A stretch of DNA of 64,000 nucleotides from JAFDVJ01 sp964487505 (GTDB taxonomy: Bacteria; Acidobacteriota; Blastocatellia; Pyrinomonadales; Pyrinomonadaceae): the NCBI GenBank assembly GCA_964487505.1, contig CAZARD010000004.1:16913-80912 (forward strand), read 5' to 3'. This document shows, in pieces, positions 41,827 through 51,448 of the stretch (positions are counted from its first letter, which is position 1; the number at the start of each line of letters is the position of its first letter). Position numbers and translations under genes: made by a program. The notes beneath the pieces are model-generated. The model was not told the origin of the DNA, made no database searches, and was given only the letters and a program-made list of their open reading frames with translations.

Positions 41827-43584
41827 CTACTGCGTATCTTTGCGTCGTTCGATGATCTCTTGCGTGTTCTTCGGAACGTTCGAGAAGAAGTTGTATCCCG
41901 TAAGTGCCTCGACGGCGTCGACCGTCGTCCGGAACTGCCGCCAAGGGGCGCTCGTGCTTACCGGCGGTTGGTTCGGAACGACGATCGCGATCGTACGGGT
42001 CGATTTGTTGACGCGAGAGAGATCGTTCGCGCCGTTCGGAAGCACGATAACAACCTTCCAAGTAACGTTCGGAACTACGATCCTTCCAGCGGCGATCGTT
42101 CCCGCGTTGCCTTGTCCACCCGAGAAGATATAGATCTCGTTGCCTTGGTCGGCGAGCGTTCGACAGTAGTTCTCGAAATCGTTCCACGGTCCCTGGTTGT
42201 TCGCCGGAAGTTGCGGAACGAAGTTCGTCATCAGGAACGTCGCGGAGTTGTCGGGAATCGAACGCGTCCGGTCTCCCGACGGGCACATATGACCGCGGTC
42301 GTAACCCGAACCGGAGTAATCGCTGTCCTGAACTTGATACCAACCCGCCGGCAGCGCCGGATCAGCACGGTAATCGTCCTGTCGCGGAGCAGTTCCTACC
42401 CAAGTGCTGTCGAGTCTCCACGCGACCCAGTTCGGGATCGCCCGCGATCGGTTGTACGAGAGCGAGTACTGCGGCTTGATCATCAGATAGTTGTTCTCGT
42501 CCGCAATGTTCGATGTCGCGTTGCTCGGATTCCCGAGGATCAGCGGATCCTCATCGGGCAACGGCGCATTTATGGTCAGATTCTGGTTTAGGTTGACCGA
42601 CCGCGACTGCGCATCGGCAGCGACCGCTGAAACGACACGGACTCCGCCCGGCAGGCCATTCGGTATCGTTGCCAGGAAAGAGAAGATATTGTCGTTTGGC
42701 GTTACGTCGCCGTTTGTTCCGTTATCAAAAAAGGTCTGGGTTGTTGATCCGCCGATATCCGACAGGTTCCCAACTACCGTGATCCCGGTGCTTGGCGGAG
42801 TCGTAGCAGGAATGACGGTCACTGTCAGCAGCGTGTTGCCGCCCGGCGAAACCGTGTTCGGGTTAGCTTGAATTCCGGCCTGCAGATTTCCGCCGAGATT
42901 GCACGCGTTTGTCGGTGTCGACGTGTTGCGCGGCGCGGGAGCGCCAGAAGTGAAGTCGGCCAGGTTGTTGTCGGTGTCGTTGCAACCACCGCCGTTTCTT
43001 CTGATCGCCGTCGTCGCCGTCAGATCGACCGCCCGCGTCCCTTCGAAACAGCTTGCCGAAGCTCCGTATCCGACGAGATCCACGATCGTCGGATCGACCG
43101 GGCAAGTCGAAGCCGGCAAACGGGTGGTCGAGTTGACCAACGCCAATTTCCCGGTCGTGCTCGAGAGATTCGGAATAAAAGTATTTCCGGCATTGTTCGT
43201 GACCGGCGGCGCTATCAGATCTGGGGTCGGAAGCGCGACGCCGACCGCTCCACCGGACGCGTATTGAACCAAATAGTACTGTCCCGGCTGCAGCGTGACG
43301 TTTCCGAGCGGCGTCACGAGGAACTCCGTACCGCCCGAAGAGGCGTATTGCGTCGACCAACCGTTGAGGTTTACGGGCGAACTGCCGCGATTGAACAACT
43401 CGACGAAGTCGTTGGTGTACTGCGCACCGGCCAATCCGCCGCCGCCGTAAATCTGACTGATGACGATGTCAGGGGAAACCAGGGGCTGGGCCTGGGCTTC
43501 GACCTGAGTCGAAAACCTTGTTCCGATAATGAAAAAGAAAGCGAGCGCGACTACGCCCGACACCAGAAACTTGCCGTACTTCAT
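41827..43584 (-). CDS. Secreted DNA/RNA non-specific endonuclease (NucA-like) with lamin-tail domain
   Basis: 585 residues. Signal peptide KFLVSGVVALAFFFIIGTRF. A lamin-tail (LTD) domain (~38-170) begins PDIVISQIYGGGG and includes NDFVELFNRGSSPVNLNGWS. An Ig-like linker follows. The nuclease domain (~345-570) carries DRGHMCPSGDRT with the catalytic His at ~432, then NSATFLMTNFVPQLPANNQGPW (metal-binding Asn) and FENYCRTLADQGNEIYIFSG, closely like Anabaena NucA. It degrades DNA and RNA outside the cell. A homologue of the NucA inhibitor NuiA is encoded 6.3 kb away. The CDF gene begins 27 bp downstream. Confidence 0.9.
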   Translation of the reverse strand: MKYGKFLVSGVVALAFFFIIGTRFSTQVEAQAQPLVSPDIVISQIYGGGGLAGAQYTNDFVELFNRGSSPVNLNGWSTQYASSGGTEFLVTPLGNVTLQPGQYYLVQYASGGAVGVALPTPDLIAPPVTNNAGNTFIPNLSSTTGKLALVNSTTRLPASTCPVDPTIVDLVGYGASASCFEGTRAVDLTATTAIRRNGGGCNDTDNNLADFTSGAPAPRNTSTPTNACNLGGNLQAGIQANPNTVSPGGNTLLTVTVIPATTPPSTGITVVGNLSDIGGSTTQTFFDNGTNGDVTPNDNIFSFLATIPNGLPGGVRVVSAVAADAQSRSVNLNQNLTINAPLPDEDPLILGNPSNATSNIADENNYLMIKPQYSLSYNRSRAIPNWVAWRLDSTWVGTAPRQDDYRADPALPAGWYQVQDSDYSGSGYDRGHMCPSGDRTRSIPDNSATFLMTNFVPQLPANNQGPWNDFENYCRTLADQGNEIYIFSGGQGNAGTIAAGRIVVPNVTWKVVIVLPNGANDLSRVNKSTRTIAIVVPNQPPVSTSAPWRQFRTTVDAVEALTGYNFFSNVPKNTQEIIERRKDTQ

Positions 43585-43682
43585 TAAACTATCCTTACCA
43601 ATACGATGTATGAAAATCTGAAAACCTTACGGTAACGTAAAGTTTTAACACAAAAGGCAGGTTGAAAAAAGGCAAACGGAGC

Positions 43683-46600
43683 CTATGGCACAAATATCGA
43701 CGGCACAGCAATATCGTTCGATATGCCAAAAACTACCGAGCCTGAGGTCGCCGACGAGCCGATCCAGTACCAAGCGGCTGACGACGGACGAAAAACGCCT
43801 ATGTCGCGCAAACCATCGCCGTCAAAATCTGCTTGAAGCGGGCGGTCATCGGCAAGGCCGAATTGCGTGGCCGAGAAACCGGCCGAGGTCTTGAGCTGAT
43901 ACCAGATACGATCCGTCGGACGGAAAAGGCTCAGATCGGCCCGCCCGTCACCGTCGAAGTCCCCGGCGACCGGTCGGTCACCCGCAAGGCCGAACCTTTC
44001 GATTCGAAATCCTCCGGAACTTCGGCTCACGTACCAGATTCCCTCCAACGGCCTGAAGACCGCAAGATCCGCCTTCCCATCGCCGTCGTAGTCATCAGCG
44101 ACCGGAACGTCCCCGGCCAGCCCGAACCTCTCGATCCGAACCTGCGAATCCAAACTCCTGAAGATGTACCAATTGCCGTCCGCGGGCCTGAACACGGCGA
44201 TATCCGATTTACCGTCGCCGTCAAAATCAGCCGGAGAAAGAACGTCTCCGGCAAGTCCGAAATTCAACGCCGTGATCGAGTTGTTGAGACTCCCGAGAAT
44301 GAACCACGTCCTCGAGGACGGCCGGAAAACGGCGATGTCTGTCCTACCGTCGCCGTCGTAATCGGCATTTGCCGGGACATCCCCAACGCTTCCCCACGAA
44401 TTGTCGAAAGCCGCGCCGTTCGAGCTTTGCCGGATCAAAAAGTCGGGTTGGGCCGGCGAATCACTGGGTCGAAAGACGCTGAGATCCGTTCTTCCGTCAC
44501 CGTCGAAATCGAACGGCGCCCTGACACTCGTCGTCGCGCAATCGCAGACGTAGCCGTCGGCGACGACTATATTGTCTATGAACTGCCCCGTGCGAAAAGA
44601 ACCCACGTCGGTTCCAACCCGCCATCGAAAACGGACCTGATTTCCGGCAGCACCGGGCGGCAGTTTGGCTTTAGAAGTGATGAACTCGGATGTCTGATTC
44701 GGCCCGCTTCGGCCGGACCAACCTCGACGCCCTGCGAGCGGATTCGAACAACAGGAATCGATGACACCGTCGTATCCGCCCGCCAAGAATCGTCCGCCGG
44801 CGGCCTCGATGTCCCGCCAATCGCCGTTGCCGATCTTGATCTCGAGAACGGACCCATCATACAAACGGTTTCTAAGAAATGTCGTTTCCAGTTCGTACCA
44901 GTTTCGGAATTCGATCTCGGCGCTCGCGGAATCTATCTGAAATGCCGGGGAAACCAGTTCGTTCAGACCTACCTGATTCGGGTCGGGCGAAAAAGCCGAA
45001 TTTGGCGGCGACTGTACCCGCGTACCGGATGTAGTCCAATTCTGCTGAGCGCCGGTTGCCGACGTCGACCAGCCCGAAGGCAGTCCGGGCGAAGTCACCG
45101 AATCGAAACTCTCCGTGAAGGCGATCTTGAGCTTTCCGGTCCTTAAGTTGATCAACGAGGTCCCGAGATCGGCCGCACCGTCGAACAAACGGAAAGTCAG
45201 GACCAAAGGAGCGCCGCAGGACAGGTTTGGCGCGGCGCGAAAAGTGTAAGGACGGGCGACGGCCGTTCCGCCCGGAGGCATCGATCCGTAGTTCTGCGGA
45301 CCGCTCGGATTGAGAACTCCTCCGGATTGCTGAAGCGCGGCGGTCAGATTCGCCGCCGCGGCCGCGCCGGTGTTGCGGAAGGAAACGTTGATCGTCACGG
45401 TCTCGCCCGGATCGACGGCGTTGTTCGCCGAGCAACTCTCGCCGGTGATCTCGATACCGGAATCCTGCAGGACAGCGATCGGCTCGAGCCCGAAATCCTG
45501 AACTATCGGACCGTTACCGGTCGCCGTGACCTGCCGCGTGACCGAACGAAATCCGGGAGCGTTGACACGAAGCTGATACGAGGATCCCGAAACCACAAGA
45601 AGATCGGGATAACTGCCGCCGGCGAGAGTCGTTCTGATGTACGAGTTGTCAGCCGTCACGACGGCACCGACGATCGGCTGACCGTTCGCCGCGTTCGTGA
45701 CCGTTCCGATGATCCGCGTCAGGATCGTGTCTGAGCATTCCGAGTACCTGAATCGACCGATTCGCGTCAGCCAACCGAAATCGCTTTCGTCCTGGCTGGC
45801 GAGGGTGTAGTACTGGTTCGTCGCCCAGAAAGTACAGTCGTCCGAAGGATCCACGCTCAGTCCGCTGTAGTCGCCCCATCTGAACCCGAATGCCTTCTGA
45901 ACGCCGGTGCCCTCGACAAGGAACTTCTCCGTTCGGAAAGTGCCCGGCGGTTCGGTTGCAAGCCTTCCCGAATACGCAATGCTCGGCGGTTTGAGTTCGT
46001 TGCCGATGCTGTAACCGACCGCCAGATTTCCGGAACCGTCCTGAGCTGCCGCCCCCATGAATCGCGAGGTTTCGACATCGCCGATCGTCGATGCTTCATT
46101 GACGCCGAAGGCGCCGCCCGTGTTCCGGCGAAACTCGTAGAGCCGAACCCCGGCGCGGTAGATGTCGCTTCCCGGACCGACGCTGACCGTCTGATTGAAA
46201 ACCAGGGACTCCGAATTGCCGGAATTCCTGTACGCGACGCGATACATCAACCGGTCGCTCTGCGAATCGAGCCGTTCACCCGGAGCGGGCTGCGCGATGT
46301 CGGCACGCCCTGCTGGACTCGTTGGATCGAACTGCGGGACCGAGATCGGGCTTTCCGGGCGTTCGGAGAAGGTTGAATTGAAGGGTTCGGCGAAATCCGG
46401 CCTGAAGTCGAACAAGCGGATGGCGTCGGCCGGATCGCCGTATTCCGTTGCCGAGTATCCGACGAAAATGCCGGGCGTTCCGGCCGGCGGCGGGCGCATC
46501 CCGTCAAGGTCCGCCGGGAGAAGTCCGCCGAGTCTGATGGTCGTCGGCGACGCGAGATCGAAGTATATGTAGCTTGCCGTCGGATCGCCGGCGAGAAGTT

Positions 46601-47423
46601 TCGACCGGTCGAAAGCGAACACTCCGCTGCCGGCGTAATCGCTTCCGAGGAACTCATCGGTCGACATAAAGTAGGCGTTAGGCCAAACCCCGATCTTCGG
46701 ATAATCGTTAAGTTTGACGTTCGGCATCACGAATTCGTAGATGTAATACTCTCCCGTCGGATCGCCAGACTTCGATACCGCTATCATCTGCCGGAAAGGT
46801 GGCTGCTGTGTGCAGAACTGACTGATTATCCAACGGTTGGCGAGCGGGTCGAAAACAACATTCGGGTCGCCGTCGTCGCGTGCGGAACAGAGCGTGCCGA
46901 GGGGAGCGAATAGGCTGCTCATCTTGAACGGCGGAGTCAACGCGTTTCCCGACTTGTCGTAAACCCGAACAAGCAGGTTCACCGCCTGCACATAATGGTC
47001 GAAACCGATGTCCCCGACCGGATCGGGAGGCATGACCCGAAACCCGAACGCCGCGAAGTTGTCGTTTGAACTCAGGCCATCGAAAGAAAAAGACGGGGTC
47101 GGCATCGGGACCGCTGAAACCGAAGCCAGAGGGATCTCGGTATCGGGAGCTGCCCCTTCAACCTGTTTACGAAAAGGAATCCGATTCGGGACCTCAAGCG
47201 CTTTGCGGTCTGCCGACAATTTCGAAGTTTGAGATTCGTTGGGCTGCGCCGGCGCCAGCGAACGAACCGCCGGCGAGATCCCAAAGGACGACGGCGCGAC
47301 AATTACCGGACGTAACTCACTGAAGGCACGACTCTCGTCCGCCTCGGCACCAGCGCGCATTCCGACCGTAACCGCCAAAACGGACAACGAAAGTACACCG
47401 AAAAAAAACAAAGCGCGCCGCAT
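43683..47423 (-). CDS. Large secreted protein with carboxypeptidase-regulatory-like and FG-GAP-like C-terminal repeats
   Basis: 1246 residues. Signal peptide RRALFFFGVLSLSVLAVTVG. The N-terminal ~480 residues form a beta-rich domain (PPDPVGDIGFDHYVQAVN, DPNVVFDPLANRWIISQF) seen in other exported proteins but without named activity. A carboxypeptidase-regulatory-like domain (~595-665; GTVTNAANGQPIVGAVVTADN) and a CARDB-like domain (TVTINVSFRNTGAAAAANL) follow. The last ~270 residues hold about five PxxADFDGDGxxDIAVFRPxxGxWY repeats with DxDGDG loops, as in the 15.2-19.8 kb protein. It is probably exposed at the cell surface. It is divergent from the SdrD-like gene. Confidence 0.8.
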   Translation of the reverse strand: MRRALFFFGVLSLSVLAVTVGMRAGAEADESRAFSELRPVIVAPSSFGISPAVRSLAPAQPNESQTSKLSADRKALEVPNRIPFRKQVEGAAPDTEIPLASVSAVPMPTPSFSFDGLSSNDNFAAFGFRVMPPDPVGDIGFDHYVQAVNLLVRVYDKSGNALTPPFKMSSLFAPLGTLCSARDDGDPNVVFDPLANRWIISQFCTQQPPFRQMIAVSKSGDPTGEYYIYEFVMPNVKLNDYPKIGVWPNAYFMSTDEFLGSDYAGSGVFAFDRSKLLAGDPTASYIYFDLASPTTIRLGGLLPADLDGMRPPPAGTPGIFVGYSATEYGDPADAIRLFDFRPDFAEPFNSTFSERPESPISVPQFDPTSPAGRADIAQPAPGERLDSQSDRLMYRVAYRNSGNSESLVFNQTVSVGPGSDIYRAGVRLYEFRRNTGGAFGVNEASTIGDVETSRFMGAAAQDGSGNLAVGYSIGNELKPPSIAYSGRLATEPPGTFRTEKFLVEGTGVQKAFGFRWGDYSGLSVDPSDDCTFWATNQYYTLASQDESDFGWLTRIGRFRYSECSDTILTRIIGTVTNAANGQPIVGAVVTADNSYIRTTLAGGSYPDLLVVSGSSYQLRVNAPGFRSVTRQVTATGNGPIVQDFGLEPIAVLQDSGIEITGESCSANNAVDPGETVTINVSFRNTGAAAAANLTAALQQSGGVLNPSGPQNYGSMPPGGTAVARPYTFRAAPNLSCGAPLVLTFRLFDGAADLGTSLINLRTGKLKIAFTESFDSVTSPGLPSGWSTSATGAQQNWTTSGTRVQSPPNSAFSPDPNQVGLNELVSPAFQIDSASAEIEFRNWYELETTFLRNRLYDGSVLEIKIGNGDWRDIEAAGGRFLAGGYDGVIDSCCSNPLAGRRGWSGRSGPNQTSEFITSKAKLPPGAAGNQVRFRWRVGTDVGSFRTGQFIDNIVVADGYVCDCATTSVRAPFDFDGDGRTDLSVFRPSDSPAQPDFLIRQSSNGAAFDNSWGSVGDVPANADYDGDGRTDIAVFRPSSRTWFILGSLNNSITALNFGLAGDVLSPADFDGDGKSDIAVFRPADGNWYIFRSLDSQVRIERFGLAGDVPVADDYDGDGKADLAVFRPLEGIWYVSRSSGGFRIERFGLAGDRPVAGDFDGDGRADLSLFRPTDRIWYQLKTSAGFSATQFGLADDRPLQADFDGDGLRDIGVFRPSSAAWYWIGSSATSGSVVFGISNDIAVPSIFVP

Positions 47424-47476
47424 AAACGAGTAAATCAGATGATATCAGAACACCGTCCAGATTCAACAAGACTGTG

Positions 47477-47505
47477 TGTTAAAGAAATACTTGCATTCTT
47501 TAACA
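47477..47505. repeat. 10-bp inverted repeat in a divergent promoter region
   Basis: TGTTAAAGAA (47477-47486) and TTCTTTAACA (47496-47505), a perfect dyad with a 9-bp centre. It lies in the gap between the divergent surface-protein genes, a typical place for a regulator site. Confidence 0.5.
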
Positions 47506-47523
47506 GCGTTGTTGTACTATCGA

Positions 47524-47552
47524 TTCGGAGCCGTTTGCCCGACGGCTCCGAA
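47524..47552 (+). other. Strong hairpin in the SdrD-like gene's leader
   Basis: TTCGGAGCCG (47524-47533), loop of 9, CGGCTCCGAA (47543-47552): a perfect 10-bp stem. No U-run follows, so it is not a plain terminator. It could be a leader RNA structure for the gene starting at 47674. Confidence 0.5.
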
Positions 47553-47673
47553 AGAAACCCAGCCAGATCGAGATTCAAGCATTTCTGTCCTCTTCTGATC
47601 CGGAAAAACGAAGACTGAGCAGATATTGAAGTCCGACGATGACTTCCTTCTTGAATCCTTATGAGGAGATAAG

Positions 47674-50600
47674 ATGCCTACAAGAACGACCCTGAACAAC
47701 ATATCGCTGCTTGCGTTCGCCGCCTTTTTGATCGGCGCCGCAATGTTCACCCAACTGATCGACCGATCGGCCGCCGCCGGCGTTCTCTCGGGAACCGTTT
47801 ACATTGACTACAATATGAACGGAGCAAGAAACACTACCGGAACGCAGCCCAACTATGCGGTCGACTCGGGCGTTTCCGGCGTGACCGTCACCGTGTATGC
47901 ACCGAGCGGCGCTTCAAAGTCCACTACCACCAGCGGGACGGGAACCTACAGTATCGACACGGCGGCTGCGCCCGCATTGCCGGCCGGCCCGTATCGGATC
48001 GAATTCACGAATCTCCCGAGCGGATATTCGCCAAGCACGGTGGGAACCAACAATGCCTCGACGGTTAGATTCGTGAGTAACGGGACCTCCAGCGGGAACG
48101 ATCTCGGCATCGTGAGTGCGAAAGAATACAGCCAGAACAATCCGTTCCTTCTGACGCAGGTCTATGCGGTCGGGACGGGTAGCTTTGATTCGATCGCCCG
48201 CTTTCCATACAACTACGCGGACGAGCTAGATGGTCGATTGAACAGCATCGATTCAACGTCCTGGGTCGATCCGCCTTCGCGGCTGGCGAATCTCGCACCG
48301 ACCGGAATTGCCAAGGTCGATCCCGTCGGCGCAACCTTCGGTCTGACCTGGGACAACCGCCGCGACCGCGTGTATGCCGCTTCTTACTTGAAGCGCGGTG
48401 CTCGATTCGGATCGCTTTCCGGTGAAAGCACTGGCGCGATCTACTCGATAGACTACGCGAGCTCCTCGACCCCGGTTTCGAACCTCTATGTCGATCTGAA
48501 TTCGGTTTTCGGCGCTGGAACGGCAGGCGCAAACACGCATCCGACATCAACCACGACGGACTGGACTACGGACAACGCAACGATTGCCGAGGTCGGCAAA
48601 CGCGGTCTCGGCGGGATCAAGCTTTCTGCCGATGGATCGACGCTCTATACGGTCAACCTCGCCGACAAACGCCTCTATGTGATTCCGACAAGCGGTGCGC
48701 TCAACAATACGACCATCACGCGCTTTGACATACCGACAACCGGTCTGACAACCGACGGCGGGGCGTGCGCGACCGCGGATGTCCGGCCCTTTGCGGTCGG
48801 CCGCGATATGAACGGCACCGTCTACGTCGGCGGTGTCTGTTCGGCGGAGTCGGAAGCGAACGACACGAAAGTGCACGCATTCATTTGGAGTTTCAACGGA
48901 TCGAGCTTCACGCTCGTCGCAAACCGCTCGCTTACCTATTCGCGCGATGCGGCAGCCGGCGAGAGCCGCACGTTCCAACGCTGGGCGAGCACGACCGGCG
49001 TCATCGCGAGACCTGCCCCGATGCTCACTGACATCGAATTCGACGGTCCGCATATGATCATCGGAATTCGCGACCGGTACGGAGATCAGGCCGTGCTTCC
49101 CGATTACTTTCGCGGATACGGTGATATACTTCGCGTCTGCAACGTCAGTGGGACATTCACCTTCGAGAGCAACGGAAGCTGCGGCGGAACCACCGCCGGC
49201 GGGGCCGGCACCAACGAGGGCCCCGGAGGCGGCGAGTATTACGCCGATCTCAACGGCGACGCCCGCGAGGAAGGCGGTTGGGGCGGACTGACTCAAGTGC
49301 CCGGATTCAACCACGTCGTCACAACCTTTTATGATCCGGTGACGTACAATACGGCCGGAACACGCGTCACGAACTACTATACCGGCGGTGTGCAACGGTA
49401 TTCGAACACAACCGGTTTGATGCTCGGTGCATACGATGCCTATATGGACGCCGATCCGGGCAACTTTGGAAAGACGAACGGTGGCGGAGACTCGGAAGTA
49501 ATGAGCGATTCAGCCCCGCTTCAGATCGGAAACCGAGTCTGGAACGATACCGATTTCGACGGCGTCCAGGATTCCAACGAATCAGGCATTCAGAACGTCA
49601 CGGTCCAGCTTTGGGCCGATACCAACAACGACAACAACGTCGATACGCAGGTCGGCACCGCGACAACGGACGCCAGCGGAAATTACTTGTTCGGCGGACC
49701 GTCGAACACCAACATCACCGGTTACGCCTGCTCGACGTCAAGTTTTGTTGATCGCCGCGTCGATGCTTCGTCCGATGATGCGGAACAAAACGCCGGAACG
49801 GGATCGGTGAGCATAACATCCGGCACGCTTGATCTCACCGCGAACGGTGCGACTCAGCAGCAGGTCGGACTCAGGTTCACCAATGTAAATATACCGCAGG
49901 GAGCGACAGTGACGAACGCCTACGTCGAGTTCACTGCCAACACCGGCGGAACGATCAACACCGGAAATCCGACGATCACGATTCGTGCGCAGAATGCGGA
50001 CAATGCGGCGACTTTCACGACCACAGCGAACGATATCTCGAGCCGCGCGACGACCTCGAGTTCGGCGTCGTGGACTCCCGCGAACTTTACGGCCGGAGCG
50101 ACCGCGCAAACAGGAAACATCTCGAGCGTCGTTCAGGAAGTCGTCAATCGTGCCGGCTGGGCCAGCGGAAACGCGGTCGCAGTGATAATGAGCGGCGCGG
50201 CGGCGAACAACTTCCGTCGGGCGCAGTCCTGGGACACGAGCAGTACTGCCGCTCCGCGCCTGTATGTTCAATTCACGACCTCGTCAACGTGCAACAAACT
50301 CTATCCGAACACGCGCTATGAAGTTCGTGTTCCGTCGTCGAACTTTACGACCGGGCAGCCCTTGGACGGTCGCAGTCTTTCTCCGAAGGACAACGACGCG
50401 ACATCGAACGGCGACAGCCGCGATTCGGACGGAGCGCCAGTGAACGGCGGATCGGTCGTGTCGCTTCTGACCGGCTCCGCGGGGCAGAACAACCATACAT
50501 ACGATTTCGGGTTCTATCTCGCTCCGACGGCGGCAAGCGTCTCGCTCGAAGGCCGCGTTCAAACGATCGACGGCCGCGGCATCCGGAACGTGGCGGTCTA

Positions 50601-50796
50601 TCTGACTGAGGAGGACGGGACCGTTCATCGAACGATATCCGGGGCATTCGGCTATTATCGATTCGATGACCTGGAGGTCGGACAATCAGTGGTTGTCAGC
50701 GTCTCGGCCAAGCGGTTCATCTTCAAACAGGATTCGCAGGTCGTCAGGCTGAAAGACAACGCGATCGATGTGAACTTCTACGGCGATTCCTGGTGA
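47674..50796 (+). CDS. Secreted SdrD B-like / VCBS-type surface protein
   Basis: 1040 residues with AGGAG before the ATG. Signal peptide NISLLAFAAFLIGAAMFTQL. A SdrD B-like domain opens the mature part (SGTVYIDYNMNGARN..., ~36-150), and a second copy lies at ~620-680 (IGNRVWNDTDFDGVQDSNESGIQNVTVQLW). Between them is a ~450-residue region with GGVCSAESEAND and GGTTAGGAGTNEGPGG stretches. A ~180-residue beta domain with two Cys (~690-880) and a carboxypeptidase-regulatory-like end (VSLEGRVQTIDGRGIRNVAVYL) complete it. Probable surface or matrix protein; no catalytic residues recognised. Confidence 0.8.
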   Translation: MPTRTTLNNISLLAFAAFLIGAAMFTQLIDRSAAAGVLSGTVYIDYNMNGARNTTGTQPNYAVDSGVSGVTVTVYAPSGASKSTTTSGTGTYSIDTAAAPALPAGPYRIEFTNLPSGYSPSTVGTNNASTVRFVSNGTSSGNDLGIVSAKEYSQNNPFLLTQVYAVGTGSFDSIARFPYNYADELDGRLNSIDSTSWVDPPSRLANLAPTGIAKVDPVGATFGLTWDNRRDRVYAASYLKRGARFGSLSGESTGAIYSIDYASSSTPVSNLYVDLNSVFGAGTAGANTHPTSTTTDWTTDNATIAEVGKRGLGGIKLSADGSTLYTVNLADKRLYVIPTSGALNNTTITRFDIPTTGLTTDGGACATADVRPFAVGRDMNGTVYVGGVCSAESEANDTKVHAFIWSFNGSSFTLVANRSLTYSRDAAAGESRTFQRWASTTGVIARPAPMLTDIEFDGPHMIIGIRDRYGDQAVLPDYFRGYGDILRVCNVSGTFTFESNGSCGGTTAGGAGTNEGPGGGEYYADLNGDAREEGGWGGLTQVPGFNHVVTTFYDPVTYNTAGTRVTNYYTGGVQRYSNTTGLMLGAYDAYMDADPGNFGKTNGGGDSEVMSDSAPLQIGNRVWNDTDFDGVQDSNESGIQNVTVQLWADTNNDNNVDTQVGTATTDASGNYLFGGPSNTNITGYACSTSSFVDRRVDASSDDAEQNAGTGSVSITSGTLDLTANGATQQQVGLRFTNVNIPQGATVTNAYVEFTANTGGTINTGNPTITIRAQNADNAATFTTTANDISSRATTSSSASWTPANFTAGATAQTGNISSVVQEVVNRAGWASGNAVAVIMSGAAANNFRRAQSWDTSSTAAPRLYVQFTTSSTCNKLYPNTRYEVRVPSSNFTTGQPLDGRSLSPKDNDATSNGDSRDSDGAPVNGGSVVSLLTGSAGQNNHTYDFGFYLAPTAASVSLEGRVQTIDGRGIRNVAVYLTEEDGTVHRTISGAFGYYRFDDLEVGQSVVVSVSAKRFIFKQDSQVVRLKDNAIDVNFYGDSW

Positions 50797-50820
50797 TTCA
50801 ATCCGGAATCAAAACCCTTG

Positions 50821-50850
50821 GGAACGGTCGGTTTGGCCGTTCCTTTTTTT
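50821..50850 (+). terminator. Rho-independent terminator
   Basis: GGAACGG (50821-50827) pairs with CCGTTCC (50837-50843), followed by seven T. It ends the SdrD-like transcript. Confidence 0.85.
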
Positions 50851-50880
50851 ATTCGTTGGCGGGTTGTTATGATGTAGCGA

Positions 50881-51435
50881 ATGATCCTCGAACTCATTAT
50901 CTTTACGATCGTTCTGAGCATCGACTCGTTCACCGCCGCAGTCGCGCTCGGATTCCGCCATTTCAGCGCCAAGCGCGCCTTTCTTTTCGCGTTCAGCTCG
51001 GGATTCTCCGAGGGAGCAGCGACCGCCATCGGATTTGTGGTCGGCGGGTTCGCACAGAAAATGATCGCGGAATACGATCACTGGGTCGCCTTCTCTCTAT
51101 TGACGGCGGTCGGGCTGCATATGTGTTACGCTGCGGTCAAAGAGATGCGATCGCGGGGTGAAGAAGAGTCCGATGAACCACGAAAACACAGCATTCTGAA
51201 GATCATGTTCGTCTCGAGCGTGACGAGCATCGATGCGCTCGGCGTCGGCATTTCGCTCGGACTGGTGGACAAGCCGATCGCGATGTACTCGGCGCTGATC
51301 GGGATCGGCGCGTTCGCGTCAACTTATTTGGGGCTTTTTCTTGCGCGAAAGATCTCGTCGACGCTGGGCGGAAAAATCGAATTCGTCGGCGGAATTGTGC
51401 TGATCGGGCTTGGGATAAAGATGTTGTCGATCTGA
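50881..51435 (+). CDS. mntP: MntP-like manganese efflux pump
   Basis: 184 residues with six hydrophobic helices. Two inverted halves each have an SxD motif: SIDSFTAAVALG (~14-25) and TSIDALGVGISLG (~119-131), the conserved Asp residues of MntP. MntP exports Mn(II). No yybP-ykoY riboswitch is evident in the ~80 bp upstream. The gene is monocistronic and convergent with the hypothetical at 51.4-52.3 kb. Confidence 0.9.
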   Translation: MILELIIFTIVLSIDSFTAAVALGFRHFSAKRAFLFAFSSGFSEGAATAIGFVVGGFAQKMIAEYDHWVAFSLLTAVGLHMCYAAVKEMRSRGEEESDEPRKHSILKIMFVSSVTSIDALGVGISLGLVDKPIAMYSALIGIGAFASTYLGLFLARKISSTLGGKIEFVGGIVLIGLGIKMLSI

Positions 51436-51448
51436 TCCGTGAGGTTCT

